From Wolfiporia cocos (Eukaryota; Basidiomycota; Agaricomycetes; Polyporales; Phaeolaceae): a stretch of 64,000 bases of DNA. A model generated the notes under the pieces. It saw only the letters and a program-made list of their open reading frames with translations, searched no databases and was not told the DNA's origin. Shown here piece by piece: positions 49,219 through 63,494 of this stretch (its first letter is position 1; every line of letters starts with the position of its first letter). The translations under genes were made by a program, and so were the position numbers. Location: the NCBI GenBank assembly GCA_029448655.1, contig JACCLO010000004.1, positions 1,116,001-1,180,000 on the forward strand. The letters run 5' to 3'.

Positions 49219-49689
49219 ATTGCGAGCGAGCTTAAATGGGCTCTTGCTGCAGAGAGCCAGTTGGTGCCGAGGGCAATGTCGTAAGGTCACAAGGAGCCAA
49301 TTGGAAATCTCACGGACGATTCATACCATCCGCCCGCAGTGGGAACAATCATAGGACCACATGTGGATGCAACAGCGACCCTCAAAGAGGAGACCGCACG
49401 AGTGACGTTTTTAGATAGAGCGGTATGCGATAAGATGACGGATTCAGCAAGGTCAGAATTGATCAAGATAAAAACCGAGCAACCCAAGAAACACAGAGCC
49501 GAACCATGACAAAGGGTAGCAAGGACGAGGTTCAACCAAAGTCGGTGGCCACGGAACAGATCACATGAAATTCACGTGAAGGTCATGTGACTTTGCAAAT
49601 CTTGCAGGAGATGTGGAATGTGCCCTGGCTGTAAGAACCCACTACTAACGTAGCGGGAATTTCATATTGCTTTTTGCTGGAAAGCATTT
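49219..49689. other. Flank of solo LTR
   Basis: The first bases continue the open frame that precedes the LTR (IASELKWALAAESQ) and soon reach a stop. Beyond that I see nothing assignable. Confidence 0.3.
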
Positions 49690-49954
49690 CACCGGGGGCA
49701 TAATCTAATGACTTTGTCGGAAACATGTTAGTATCATTTAAATAAGTGATCAAATGCAAGCATAATGCATTGGTTGATGGCCAGCTGAAACACAGGTCCT
49801 CAGCTGGCCATGGGCTGCGTAAAGATCCAGACACCGGGGGTATTATATAATGAGGATATTATATAAGCAATCAATGCATTATGTTCGCATTTGATCACTT
49901 ATTTAAATGATACTAACATGTTTCCGACAAAGTCATTAGATTATGCCTCCGGTG
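49690..49954. mobile_element. Foldback MITE with 85-bp arms
   Basis: The arms start CACCGGGGGCATAATC and, from the right, CACCGGAGGCATAATC. They are near-identical inverted copies through TAATGACTTTGTCGG and ATCATTTAAATAAGTGATCA. A second, smaller hairpin (ATGGCCAGCTGA / TCAGCTGGCCAT) sits in the loop. TTT flanks both ends and may be a 3-bp target duplication. It has no coding capacity. Confidence 0.75.
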
Positions 49955-49957
49955 TTT

Positions 49958-50289
49958 GCGTCAGCTGGCGCCGATACTGGAAGCCTAGAGATTATATTCA
50001 TCTTTGCATTGACGGTCCCGCTGAATCTCAAGTGATTACATAGACTGTATCCGCATTGGCCATGGAGTCATTCTGTTCTGGCGATGTCACTTTATCCGGG
50101 CATACATAAAGTCAGTTTAAACAGAACTAGAGAGCGATTTAGCATCTTCAGCTACAGCCTGAGTCAAGTTACTGTTCGGATCGCATCAATCACTGAGCTT
50201 CATCGCTAGGACCCTTGGGCATGACCGCCAGCTACGACAGCCTGCTAACAGAGTCTAAAGCAGATTTTTATCTGGGTTTGGCTTCATCC
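49958..50289. other. Short intergenic stretch
   Basis: Nothing recognisable is seen between the foldback element and repeat R3. Confidence 0.4.
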
Positions 50290-51530
50290 GGAACGATATA
50301 TCCGGTATAGAGTGTTTTCGCAAGGCCCTTAAAAAATTCTTTTTCGATCGACTGCCCCACACCCGCCGCAGGTTCTGAAGCAGGAATGGAGAGATTTCCC
50401 AACCGCCTTACCGCCCAAGATTTCTGGTCGATACAGAGCTCCACACCCGCCGAAGGCCCTAGGGGACGACGTGCAGAGAACTCCGCTGTCGACCAAGTGG
50501 CACCTTGCACCACTCATGCGACTCGCATCAAGGCTACAGGTACCTCCTGATGCAACTGCAACTTGGCCAGGGCTACCTCTTCACGAGCCTACCGTAACCT
50601 GTGCTTTGTCGAATGGCGTTCAACAAAATCACAACATACATATTTAGCTGTCAAAGGCGAGTCTCAAGCTTCAGACATCGACGGATCAGCTCCGGACCGT
50701 TGAAGTGCAGTCGGTCCTCGAAATCGCCCCATCACACCCCACTTTGCTCCATGCCGTCAACAGATCCACAGCCTGCCACTGGTGGCAGGTTAATAGGCGT
50801 TGCGAAACCTCTCTAATTCGAGAAACTCCGCTGCTAACTAAGTGGCGCAAAGCACCACGTCGCGCCACCGCTATCAGCCGCTATCAACCACTATCACAAC
50901 GAACCGCCCGCCCGCTACGACCACAGCTTGAGCAAGCGAGATAGACAGTTTTCGCAACCCCCTTAGCGCCGACAATTTCTGGTCGATCGACCGCCCCACA
51001 CCCGCCGCAGGTTCTCAAGCCGACATGCCGAAAAACCAAGTGGTGCAAAGCACCACGTCGCGCCACCGTTATCGGCCGCTACCACTATCGGCCCGCTCGC
51101 TGCGACCACAGCTTCAGTGAGCGAGAACTGCGTTGCAGAGTGTCTGCTAAGAGTCGAGCAGGAGCATGTGTAGTACATACTTAGATCACATTTCGCTGTT
51201 TCCGGACCGTGGGTATGCTGTCGGTTCTTGGAAACACCCCATCGCGCTCCACATTACTCCATGCCATCAACAGCTCCACAACCCACGGCTGATGGCGGGC
51301 TCCACAGGCTTGCGAAAAGTGTCTATAGATGAAGAGTGTCAGCTAGGAGTTGAGCGGGAGGATGTGCAGCAAAGAGTAGCACTTAGATAACATTTGGCTG
51401 TCTCCGGACCGTAGATGTGCTATCAAGCCTTGAAAACACCCAACCGCGCTCCACATTACTCCAGGCCATCAATAGCGCCACAACCCGCGGTCGATGGCGG
51501 GTTCCACAGGCTTGCGAAAACACTCTTATG
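50290..51530. repeat. Dispersed F-box-associated repeat, copy R3, internally repeated
   Basis: Three blocks recur within this copy. CCACACCCGCCGCAGGTTCT occurs at about 50354 and 50995. The CTCCATGCC(A/G)TCAACAG to GGCTTGCGAAA module occurs at about 50747, 51257 and 51461. A CGCTACGACCACAGCTT block occurs near 50920 and 51100. The module also matches the 5' end of the F-box pseudogene at 30.8 kb. At 51177-51184 it has the single ATACTTAG that is the empty target of the hAT element at 19283. Confidence 0.75.
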
Positions 51531-54500
51531 CCATCGGGTATACAGTCATCACGAACAGCTTGTAGGGTCCTTCCACATTCGTGATATTTCGTATTTATGA
51601 TAGTCCAGAGCTATCTTGCATGGGTGACCCAGTGCTGCACCCCGGCCGGTTCCTCCGTATACAGAGACAATATATTACTGAAGAACCACACTGAAAGTGA
51701 TATCATTAATCTTGATCCTCGAGAACTTTTCCACAGACGATATTGTGAGTTACTGTCATCTTGTAAGGCAACTCACAGCATCCTAAAGCATGTCTAGGTC
51801 AAATGTTAGCGGAAGGTAATCCTTTCACAGTCACAGCAACTTTATGTGTGCTTTTTTCTTTGAATTCTCACAGGCTATAAGCAACCCATGGGTATCCCAT
51901 CGAACCTGCCGTCGTCTGTCTCAAAAATATGAGTATTCTTCTCAGATACGCAGGAACCCATAAACGTTAATTCTTCTCAGATATGCAGGACCGTTCCAGT
52001 GTCAGATAACAGAGATACTGGTAGTCGACACTACATCAATGTGAGACATCCAGAGGGGGTGTACAGTTTTTGTAGTGTTTAGGTCCGACCATGAGCACTT
52101 ACATTATTACGAAGCGTAGCTAAAATAGATCCGGCATCGCATTTGTTGTGCTACATTTGCTTACAGGGATTACCTTGTCCTCGGATTAATTACTCACATC
52201 GAGGATATCACAGAGGAAGAGTTCCCTGTGTTTGGGTCGGGTAGGTCTGTATACATCAGTGCTATTCCGGTAAGATCTACTAGGATGGCACTAGGTCCTC
52301 GTGGACGGTGGCTTGAATCAAGTTCTGCCTGCGGACGGGGGATATGTTCGGATTCCGCACTGCATAAGACATGTACGTAAATTATACTGGAATATCAATG
52401 CAGCATAAATCACTTTGCGCCAAGTCAAGCTGACCTTACACCTGAATGTAGCTCATGATCCGCCAGCAGACTGCATCTGATGAACAATTCCTCTTGCGTT
52501 GTAAGATTCCTCATTTGCAATTGGCTAGCTGATGGTGAGGTTGAGAAGTGTAAACGACAATCGGCTTTCGATGGATCCAATCTTATCTCATCTGCCTCTC
52601 TCCGAAGGAGTGCTTGGAATTTGGGGGTGCATCCAGAAGAACCGGCTTGAGCTTCGACAGAACGTCATACTGTACCTGAAGCCTGATAGTACTCTCTGAC
52701 CCTGCCCATTGACCGGAATGTGGTCTCTGCGTCATTGCTGCCGAGTTGAACGCTATGAACCCTGCAGCAACGTTTGGGCGTTGCCTGTTGCTTTCCAGTG
52801 ATATGAATTTTTGGCTTACAACATCACTTCCAGAAGCTCATGAATGCCATACCACCTAGGGACAGAGTTTCTACAACACCCGCTAACTTGAAGCGGTTCT
52901 CTATCCGGCGCTCATGACCCCAAAGACGAACATTAGTGCCTCGTCAAGACATTTTTGACAACGGGTGATGCGTGGAAGTCTGGATGCCGAAAGGCATGAA
53001 TCAATGATGGGAAAGCGGAAGCGAGATGCCGTTGCCCCTTCGAATCTGCACGGATGATCACCTGCAGCTCACAACAATTTGATGCTAAGTTGCTAAGGGT
53101 AATAGGCCTAGGAGGGTCCTCCTGGCCTTCTGGACATCGCATTCGGCCGTAGTACTCACAATACGGCTGCTTGATATGGATATACAGTACACTATCCCAC
53201 AACGCATCATGACTGTCCCCTATAGCTAGCTTGTGACGCATTATGGAGCTATAACAGTTGAATGTCATGCGTGCGTGATAGCGATATATCATTACCTGTC
53301 TGAACCCCAGGGTTATGATATATCAAAGATACTATTATTGGCCCATCTGCATCGATGCAATCGCAACAACAATACGATTCCACTTTTAGCGCTACTCCCT
53401 CCAATTCAAAAGGCCTAAGAAGCCATAAACTATGAATGTCTTACAATTCGCACAATTTTACCATGTCAAATTTCAGTAAATGAGGAGCCAAGAATCGAGC
53501 TATGTCAATAAATCAAAGACATCTATTGATGGGCTTCGGCGCAGTTTTTCCCTTGATGGCATCCTTTGAGAATCAAAATCCTTCTTACTATACCTTGTAC
53601 TGAGGATACTATCTCTCAAGAAGATAACTTCTTTGCGTCAATATACAGAGGCAGACCGCAGTCAAAGCATGACATCAGTCGCATACTTGAACTCAGCTTC
53701 CCGTTGATCATGGCTTGGTGATGCCGGTCGGCTGCAGCGCACAGACTAATGCTGTCTGATGCCGTATGCTCGGCAGTTTCGCGATCGTGCCCGATGGCAT
53801 GGCTGATGCTTGAGGAAAAGTGGCATTGCTGTTGCGATACATATGGGCTTCGGTATCATGCCCAATGTACTTCCAGATCTATAAAATATAGACCTTATAC
53901 TAGATATGCATGGCTATTATTTTGGTAAAGGCCGAGATATTTGATTTTGGAGTCATGGAGCAAAACCGGCGGAATATGCGAAAAAGTTGCATGCATATGT
54001 TATGGGCTAGTGATATGCTGGGACGATGTCAGTCCCTGGCTTGGCGTATGAAATAGTATGCTGTAATATGAATTCTTTGTGTGGTGCATGGTCTTTCAGT
54101 AATCAAAGTGATTGATTGGCAGGTGACCGATAGGCCAGGGAGGCCATCATATAATCTGCCATATTCATACAACTGGACATCTTGCTGATTCCTCTGTCTT
54201 ACATGACAGTGCACTTATGATAGTGCCGCATCAAATTGGTTTTACCTTGAATCATGATGCAGCAAGCCAATGGTCGTTTTCCCGCATGGATGGTTGACTG
54301 ATCCCTATATCGCCAAGTCACGGAGGAGAAGTCCCTGCCCAAGTCTTGCAATTAATAGCCGGGCAGCTTCCGCTGAAGTTGGCTGGATACAAGCATGCCA
54401 TGCACTATGTGCATCTCGCCAGCAGCGGTTAGTGTTCGCCAACGTCATTAAGTTAGGCGATGTTTCAGTCTCATAGCTGTTTTTACCGAGGCGATGCAAT

Positions 54501-55130
54501 CTTGATGGCAGAGCAAAGGGGGTCGTCTGCACTATGCTGATCCAAGTCCGGCGTCAATTGTATGCGTTATGAAATCTAGCGATCTACGCGGCGCCACACG
54601 CGATCCCGGGCGCTTGATCCTAGCGCTTCTCACTGACTTGGGGAAATGTCGAGTTGCAGCATACCCGCGTAACGCGCAGATTATGGGTTTAGGATTGTGT
54701 TGCATCCAGGGTATGTCTGATACGTCAGCCTACTAGTTATCCGCGAATGGGGCCCCGATCACGGTGCAGAGCGCCGGTTACGCCCTTAACTCTGACGCGC
54801 AGCGCTGCCAGAATCCGCGGACTGATTCCATGTCGTGAGCTGCGAGGAGCCCGCGGATGCATCACAGGCTATTGTACGGTTGTTAACGCCGAATGACAGT
54901 TGGGATTCGTCCCTTCCGCGGCGACGGAGTGTTTTCTGAAAGCCTAAACGACGGTTTGGATGCACACGGCAGCCGCCCAGGCCTTTGCGGAAGGCGTTCG
55001 TAGAGCCGAATCATCGCCTTACGTCCCAAGATGAGGAGGAAGTCCTGCGCTAATCGGTAAACCCGCTTCGTAACGGGGCGCGGGCGTATCAGTGATGGAC
55101 TGAGGCGATGTGGACGAAGCGTGAAACGAG
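51531..55130. other. Long gene-poor stretch
   Basis: About 3.6 kb without a gene I can support. The best minus-strand frame (53292-52933, 119 codons) has no known motif. It may be ancient decayed repeat DNA. Confidence 0.4.
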
Positions 55131-55138
55131 GATAAATA
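55131..55138 (+). promoter_or_regulatory. TATA box candidate for the ICMT-like gene
   Basis: GATAAATA lies about 50 bases upstream of the ATG at 55182, followed by CT-rich leader sequence. Confidence 0.45.
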
Positions 55139-55181
55139 CCCTGGGCAGCCAGTTGTCCCCACTTCTCCTAAGCCACTATCC

Positions 55182-55963
55182 ATGATTGCTCCCATCGCTT
55201 TGCTAAAGGTCTTCTTCCTCTTATCTGGCGCGCTCGCTGTGAGCATTGCATGGTCACCCCCAACTCCTGAGGCAACGCAGGAGAAGCGTGATCAGGTGAA
55301 GGCGGACATAGGCTCCAACACTACCGCGAGCTATAGAGGAAGAAACGCCTGCAAGGTGATCATTTGTGATGCTATATGGCCAGTGCTTTCTGCTAATAGA
55401 CATAACAGGGCTTCGTGTGGCTCATCGCACTGTGCGACGCGGCAGTGACCATAGCCGCGCACTACCCCAGCGAGGCGTCAAATACGATCTTGAAGTTCCT
55501 GGTGGCCGGACCGCCGCTGATGGCGGCCAACGCTACGCTTACCAAAACATTCCTCGCGGGCTGGGTCGGCATAACTGCCGCCACAGCATTCCGTGTCGCA
55601 AGCTACCGCGCACTTGGTCGGCTCTTCACGTTTGAACTATCCATTCGAGAAGACCATAAATTGATTACCGACGGTCCATACGCCCTCGTTCGGCATCCGA
55701 GTTATACGGCATTGTACTTACTCATGCCTCCCATGTTCGCGTGCCAACTCGGACCCGGGTCGTGGGCTCTCGAGTGCGGTATCTTGAAGACACCGATGGG
55801 TTTAGTGTGCGCTTCGGTATGGCTGGGGTACATGTCACTATTATGCTATGTGATGGCCAAGCGAGTGAATGTGGAGGACGAGATGCTGAAGGAGGCGTTT
55901 GGACACCAGTGGCTGGAGTGGGCAGCGAGGACGAGATATAGGCTAATTCCTGGTATTTACTAG
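55182..55963 (+). CDS. Isoprenylcysteine carboxyl methyltransferase-like membrane protein
   Basis: Predicted ER membrane methyltransferase of the ICMT/Ste14 type, which methylates the C-terminal prenylcysteine of proteins such as Ras and mating pheromones. Exons are 55182-55355 and 55409-55963, joined in phase 0 (NACK then GFVWL). The N-terminus is hydrophobic (LLKVFFLLSGALAVSIA). Several membrane segments follow, then the family's conserved C-terminal region: EDHKLITDGPYALVRHPSYT, a membrane segment, and RVNVEDEMLKEAFGHQWLEW. The invariant RHPSY and the acidic pair in the ExExxL-like segment are present. Basidiomycetes often have several divergent copies, so this may be a specialised paralogue and not the housekeeping enzyme. 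The protein is about 240 residues, normal for the family. Confidence 0.85.
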
Positions 55964-56419
55964 TGGCGTTTTGTAAGTTACGATTATGACATCATACGCA
56001 GCCAACGGCTAGTCCAGCTCGGATCGCGCAAAGGCTGCAAGCCTCGGACGTTCCCAGCCTCCAGGCTTTCGTTATGCCAAATAGAATACTTCATAGAGGA
56101 TTTCCGCGGCATGATTCAAAGAGACGCGGATGCCACAATAAGATAAATCCCGGCAAACGCTGAATGCGGCGCCCAACAGAGACGATTGCGTCAGCTGTTC
56201 AGGGCAATGCATTCAGAGTTACCGCGGATCATACGAGTGAGACCGCAAATCGCAGTGTAAGTTTCGCGTATCCCCGTGGAGATCGGAAATATCGCTGACG
56301 CGCGTTACATACCATGCCAATAACCTATACACGCACTTGAGCAAACGCAAAGCAGGAGCGTAATCGCAAAATCACACAGTACACAATAAAATGTCCAGCG
56401 CACGTCCACAAACACCAGC
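55964..56419. other. Intergenic region between convergent genes
   Basis: It holds the 3' flanks of the ICMT-like gene and the DDX41-like gene. I see no coding sequence or clear terminator. Confidence 0.45.
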
Positions 56420-58763
<2,344 letters not shown>

Positions 58764-59291
58764 TATCGAGCGCGGCAAGAGATTTAGGGATGTAGAGTAG
58801 TCGTTAGGTAGATCAACGCCTCGACCTGCTAAAGTTGCGTAGCCCAGATGTTTAGCGGTGCAAGTCGGGAGGAAGAAGCACTTGAAGTGATGTCGAGAGC
58901 GGTGAGAGAGCTCGGCGCTAACCAGCAGCCGGAGCGCACACATGCCATAAAAGGTGTGCCACTTCCCAGATTCGGGCTCACTCGGCAGACACAGCTGTAC
59001 ATTCTATAGCTGCTTATGAGGACACCTGCACCGCCGACGCAGCCTACGGGAAGGCCCCTCGCATTCGAAGCAAGTTGAGCGCTTACTGTTTGTAGCGGCA
59101 CGTTGGAGACTCATCCTCGCCCGGGCCGGACACCCGAGCTAATAACGGCCGGGGCGGAAATGTCGGGAACACATTCTCGCCGTCCATATGCCTCCGTTTC
59201 TCCTCGTCCTCGATAACCATCACCTACGCAGGCGTGCTCGCCGCCGCCGCCACCGCCCAGTGCCCCTCCGCCGACCACAGGTGATTGCACG
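58764..59291. promoter_or_regulatory. Divergent promoter region, DDX41 / GAL7
   Basis: The 528-base gap must contain both promoters. Composition shifts to GC-rich toward GAL7. I see no TATA box with convincing spacing and no Gal4-type CGG-N11-CCG palindrome. Confidence 0.45.
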
Positions 59292-60725
59292 ATGGCCGAA
59301 ATCGAGTTTGATCCCACAACGCATCCCCACCGCCGCCGTACGTCCTGCCTTTCCTCCAGCTTCCCATCGCTATGGCCCGATACAAACACCCTGACTGCCA
59401 GTGAACCCGCTCACGAACGAGCACGTCCTCGTCTCCCCGCACCGCACCAAGCGCCCCTGGCTCGGCCAGACCGAGCCCCCGCAGCCGTCCAGCCTCCCAC
59501 CGTACGAGCCCGCATGCTACCTCTGCCCGGGGAACGCGCGCGCAGGCGGGCAGCGCAACCCGGCGTACGCGCACACGATGGTCTTCGAGAACGACTACGC
59601 CGCGGTGCTCCCCGCGCCGGGGCCGCCCGCGCCGCCCGCGCCGCACCCGCTGCTCACGACCGCGCCCGTGCAGGGCGGGTGCGACGTGCTGTGCTTCCAC
59701 CCGCGGCACGACCTCACGCTCGCGCGCCTCGCCGTACCGGACATCGAGCGCATCGTCGACGAGTGGGGCGCGATCTACCGGCGGCGCGGCGCGCAGGAGG
59801 GCATCAAGTACGTGCAGATCTTCGAGGTGCGTCTGGGCCCTCCCTCTTCGGCGCCGGCGCGTCGGCTGATCGGCTGTATGCGCGGCAGAACAAGGGCGCG
59901 ATGATGGGCTGCTCGAACCCGCACCCGCACGGGCAGGTCTGGTCCCTGTCCGCGGTGCCCTCGCTCCCCGCGACGGAGCTTGCGAACCTGACGGCGTACG
60001 CGCACAGCACGCCGCCGACGCCGTCCGCGCCCGCGGGCCCGCACGGACGCGCGTGCATGCTGTGCGACTACGCGAGCTTCGAGGTCCGCGTCGCGCGCGA
60101 GGAGGGGCGCGTCGTCGTCCAGAACGAGCACTGGGTCGCGCTCGTGCCCTGGTGGGCGATCTGGCCGTTCGAGGTCATGCGTGCGTCCTCGTCCTCTCCC
60201 TCCTCGCCTGCGCGCGAGTGCGATTCACACCTTCGCTTGCTGATCGCGCACAGTTCTCCCGTACGCGCGGCACATCCCCTCGATTGCGGAGCTCACGCAG
60301 GAGGAGAAGACCGCGTTTGCGGAGATGCTGAGCAGGCTCACGAAGCGCTATGACAACCTCTTCTCGTGCTCCTTCGCGTACTCGATGGGCGTGCACCAGC
60401 GGCCCGTGCCCGCGCCTGGAGGAGACGACGGCGACGACGTCGCGCATCTGCACCTGCACTTCACCCCGCCGCTCCTCCGCAGCGCCAGCGTGCGCAAGTT
60501 CCTCGTTGGGTGCGTATCGAGCTTGTGTTGGCAGGTCCCCGCGTGCTGATTCCATGCAATGTCGGCAGTTTTGAGCTCATGGGGGAACCGCAGCGCGACC
60601 TCACGCCCGAACAGGCCGCCGCGCGCCTTCGTGCATGCTCTGAGGTGCACTATCTCGACGTCGCCGAACAAGCAGCCAGCGCGGAGAAGCCGATGTCGAA
60701 GGACGTGGACTCAACGAACAGCTAA
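59292..60725 (+). CDS. GAL7: Galactose-1-phosphate uridylyltransferase
   Basis: Leloir pathway enzyme that exchanges UMP between UDP-glucose and galactose 1-phosphate in the cytosol. Exons are 59292-59337, 59402-59826, 59889-60180, 60254-60509 and 60569-60725, all in frame. Visible family landmarks are [19 protein letters not shown], the metal-binding [18 protein letters not shown], the active-site [10 protein letters not shown] with the HPH catalytic triad, [23 protein letters not shown], and [20 protein letters not shown] near the C-terminus. [17 protein letters not shown] closes the conserved part. Start: ATG 59292 gives the expected short N-terminal exon. Third codon positions are strongly G/C (reading frames of several hundred codons on both strands result), unlike the surrounding repeats. 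It appears intact. Confidence 0.94.
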
Positions 60726-61302
60726 GGGTAATGATGCGTGGTAGTAGAGCAATTTATGAGAAAGATATTGTTCAAGAGAAATGCGATGTCGAAAGCTTGT
60801 ACAATGTAACGAACCAACCTGCCAGAAACATCGTGTACGCACGCAATACGCGAGTGTGAGTATGTAAATGTCGGTGCATCAGCTATATGCGCAGATGACT
60901 ATGCAGTCTCGCCAATCTGCCCGCTACTGAGGCGCGCGGAGTCGGAGTCGGCATTGCCAAGCCAGCGACGAGCGTTAGTCCGATGCCAGTTGCCGAGCTC
61001 AGCAGCGCACTGATCACCCAATTCCGCGATCAGTGCTCGCGCCACACCCCCGACTTCCGCGTTCGAATGTCAAGCTCCAGGTAATGTTGCGATTTTAGGG
61101 CCGACCCCCAGCACGAATGTCGCACTACCACGCCGGTGAGTTTGGTGGGTCACAAGAGGTTACAAAACAGCGGGGTGCGCACACCGCAACGCCGCGCTCT
61201 ATATACACTAGGTGCGTACGCGTACACAATCTGCCCCCGGTTCCGCTTCATTTCGGCAGGTTCGTCGCCGTGCTCGCCCTAACAACCGGGGATTCCAACA
61301 GA
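60726..61302. other. Intergenic region between GAL7 and P450-7
   Basis: It holds the 3' flanks of two convergent genes. TCTATATACA near 61198 resembles a TATA box but faces no gene that I can find. No coding sequence is recognised. Confidence 0.4.
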
Positions 61303-63494
61303 TTAGACAGCGATGTTCCTCATAAATCGCTCTGCTTCCTTCGAACGCGGGGTTATGCGACAGTCAAATGGACTGGGGTGGCTGTCCGAGTGAACAAGAA
61401 CAGCCATCAGAAGTTATTTTCAGGAACTGAATGCAGGAAGTCAACACACCAAATGATCCCGCCGTCGTATTGGACCTTAGGCTCAATAGGCGCCCCGTCT
61501 GGCCCCAGTGCCTTGGCGATGTCGAACATCGCCAGTATGGTTGCAGCGGCGATGAAGAGTGTATCCTCGGCGAGCATCTGGCCAGGACACGCTCTGAGAT
61601 CGTTATTGTCTCAGCATGGAACTACGAGCACTTTCAGCCCACGCAACCTACCGTCTTCCGTAACCAAACACGAACGCCCGTGGATCAGGGTTGATCTTCT
61701 CGCTTTTCGCAGGGGAATCTCGCTTGAGATACCTCTCCGGGACGACTTCGAAAGGATCAGGGTACAGGTCCGGATCGTGGAGGATCGCCCTACCACAGCG
61801 TGCTGCTCAAAAACCCATCAGAGTCAGCATAGTCGACACACTCACCAGGTGTTCGCGATGACCGATGATCCCTTCGGGATGAGATATCCTTGAAATACGT
61901 TGTCCTCGGTTACACAGTGCGGTATGCCTAAATCGTATCCAGGAATATCACCATGAGAGTGGCGCATTGAAATAGTAGGAGCATGCTTGCATATAGGGAC
62001 AACGGGATTCCATCGGTGGACTTCTAGCAGGAGAGCGCTGAGGTAACGTAGCCTCGGTCTGTCACTGAATTTCGGTAGGTGGCCGGGCTCGAGGACACAG
62101 TCAAGTTCCGCTTGCGCCTTCCGCTGAACCTCAGGGTACAATAACATAATTAGGAAGAAGGATTCGAGCGCAGATACGCTCTGAGCCGTCGTGCATATTA
62201 GCAAGTTCAGGTAAATGGTATGATATATGCTTACAGTATCGGACCCGCCTTGAAACCAGTATTGGCGTCAGTATTCAGCACGGGCTTTCGCCTGAGACAC
62301 ACCAAGATAGAACACTGTTGCAACACTCCTATAGAGGTTGTCCTCTTCGGGAGTCGGATTGCTATTTCGTTCGACTAGGTCCGCCACGAAAGACGGGGTG
62401 GCCGTGCCTCGGATCTGTTGTCATGAATAATCACCTGAGATGATGCTCAGGCTCAACGTCGCGCGTACATACCACTTGCTCTCTGACCATGTCATATGGC
62501 TCGTCCCTCGCTTTGATCAGCGCCTCGCGCTCTCGCTTTGCCACGGCCTTGAACCCAGCTCCCGGGAACCAGTCTGGGATGTGGCGGACTACCCAACGGC
62601 GTCAATTCAGGATACACACAGTGCCATCGTCTGCCGGCTCCATCACTCACGGAACGGGAAACTATCAACTAGAAACGCGCCCGGCTCAAGCAACCGGCCG
62701 AATACGTCGTTCAGCCGCTCGGCAGACTGGACGAGGGGGTCTTCGCAGCTCTCCACGCGGTACCCATGCGTGACCTGATACACGACGCTCGCCACGAGCC
62801 TTACCCGATTCAGCACGCATCGCCGCGCCCGAGCCCTGGTGAGAACTCACCATCGCAAGTGCGCGCGGAACTGCGCTGGCGCGTGAAGGAGCCTTGGGAG
62901 CAGCTCCAGCGCCTTGGCCTCTTCGATCGCGTTGAGCGCGGGGGCGCTCCGCGGGCTTAGCGCGCCAAGCATTAGCTTGCGGCTCTCCCTGAGCCGGTCA
63001 CCATACCGGTTCAGGGTCATATACTCCGAGAAGCCAATGCTGCGGAGGCTCTTGGTCAGTGCGCCGCGAATTGGAAGCCATGTATCATAGGTATCTAGAG
63101 TTCAGCAAGGACGTACAGCTCCCCAGCCATCGGTATGACGGGTCGATCCGAGTATATTGCACTTCTCTTCTCGAGCAGTTCAAATATGACATCGGGGGAA
63201 TTCAGGACGAAGAGCGGGGAGCCCAGCACCGATAAGTGAATTATTGGCCCTGCGGGTTCGCACGCTCGCAGCATTGTCATGCAAATGAATTCGGAATCTG
63301 CGCTCACCGTAATCCTTCGCCCATTGAGCGAACGTGACCCACGCATGCTCTCTAGGCATCTGTAAGGTATTTCCGATGATGGGATATCCTCGCGGGCCAG
63401 GAGGAAGAGGCCCTCGCCGGGGTTTGAATGCGGCATAGATGGCGGCGAGAAGTGTGCAAAGCACGCAAATGGTCACGGTGGGGGGCAGTTCCAT
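61303..63494 (-). CDS. Cytochrome P450 (P450-7), second group, apparently intact
   Basis: Membrane-anchored monooxygenase, distinct from the P450-1 to -5 group and related to the P450-6 relic. The anchor (VTICVLCTLLAAIYAAF) precedes LPPGPRGYPIIGNTLQMP. Then come PIIHLSVLGSPLFVLNSPDV with [86 protein letters not shown]-helix GGSDTTAQSVSALESFF, LYPEVQRKAQAELD, ExxR in LLLEVHRW, YLIPKGSSVIANTW, DPFEVVPERYLKRD, and the heme loop FVFGYGRR, intron, ACPGQMLAEDTLFIAAATIL. The last exon reads SHPSPFDCRITPRSKE and stops at 61303-61305. Between WNPVVPI and IPHCVTEDN either an in-frame 60-base segment is translated or a GC-AG intron is removed. No lesion is visible. Confidence 0.85.

Noticed and set aside
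50946..51178. Repeated Arg-rich open frames in R1 and R3 as a tandem protein family
   Set aside because: The frames differ between copies and carry stops. The DNA repeat explains the similarity.
59224..60671. Several 100-350 codon frames on both strands over GAL7
   Set aside because: High third-position G/C removes stops in all frames. Only the spliced plus-strand frame carries the GalT motifs.
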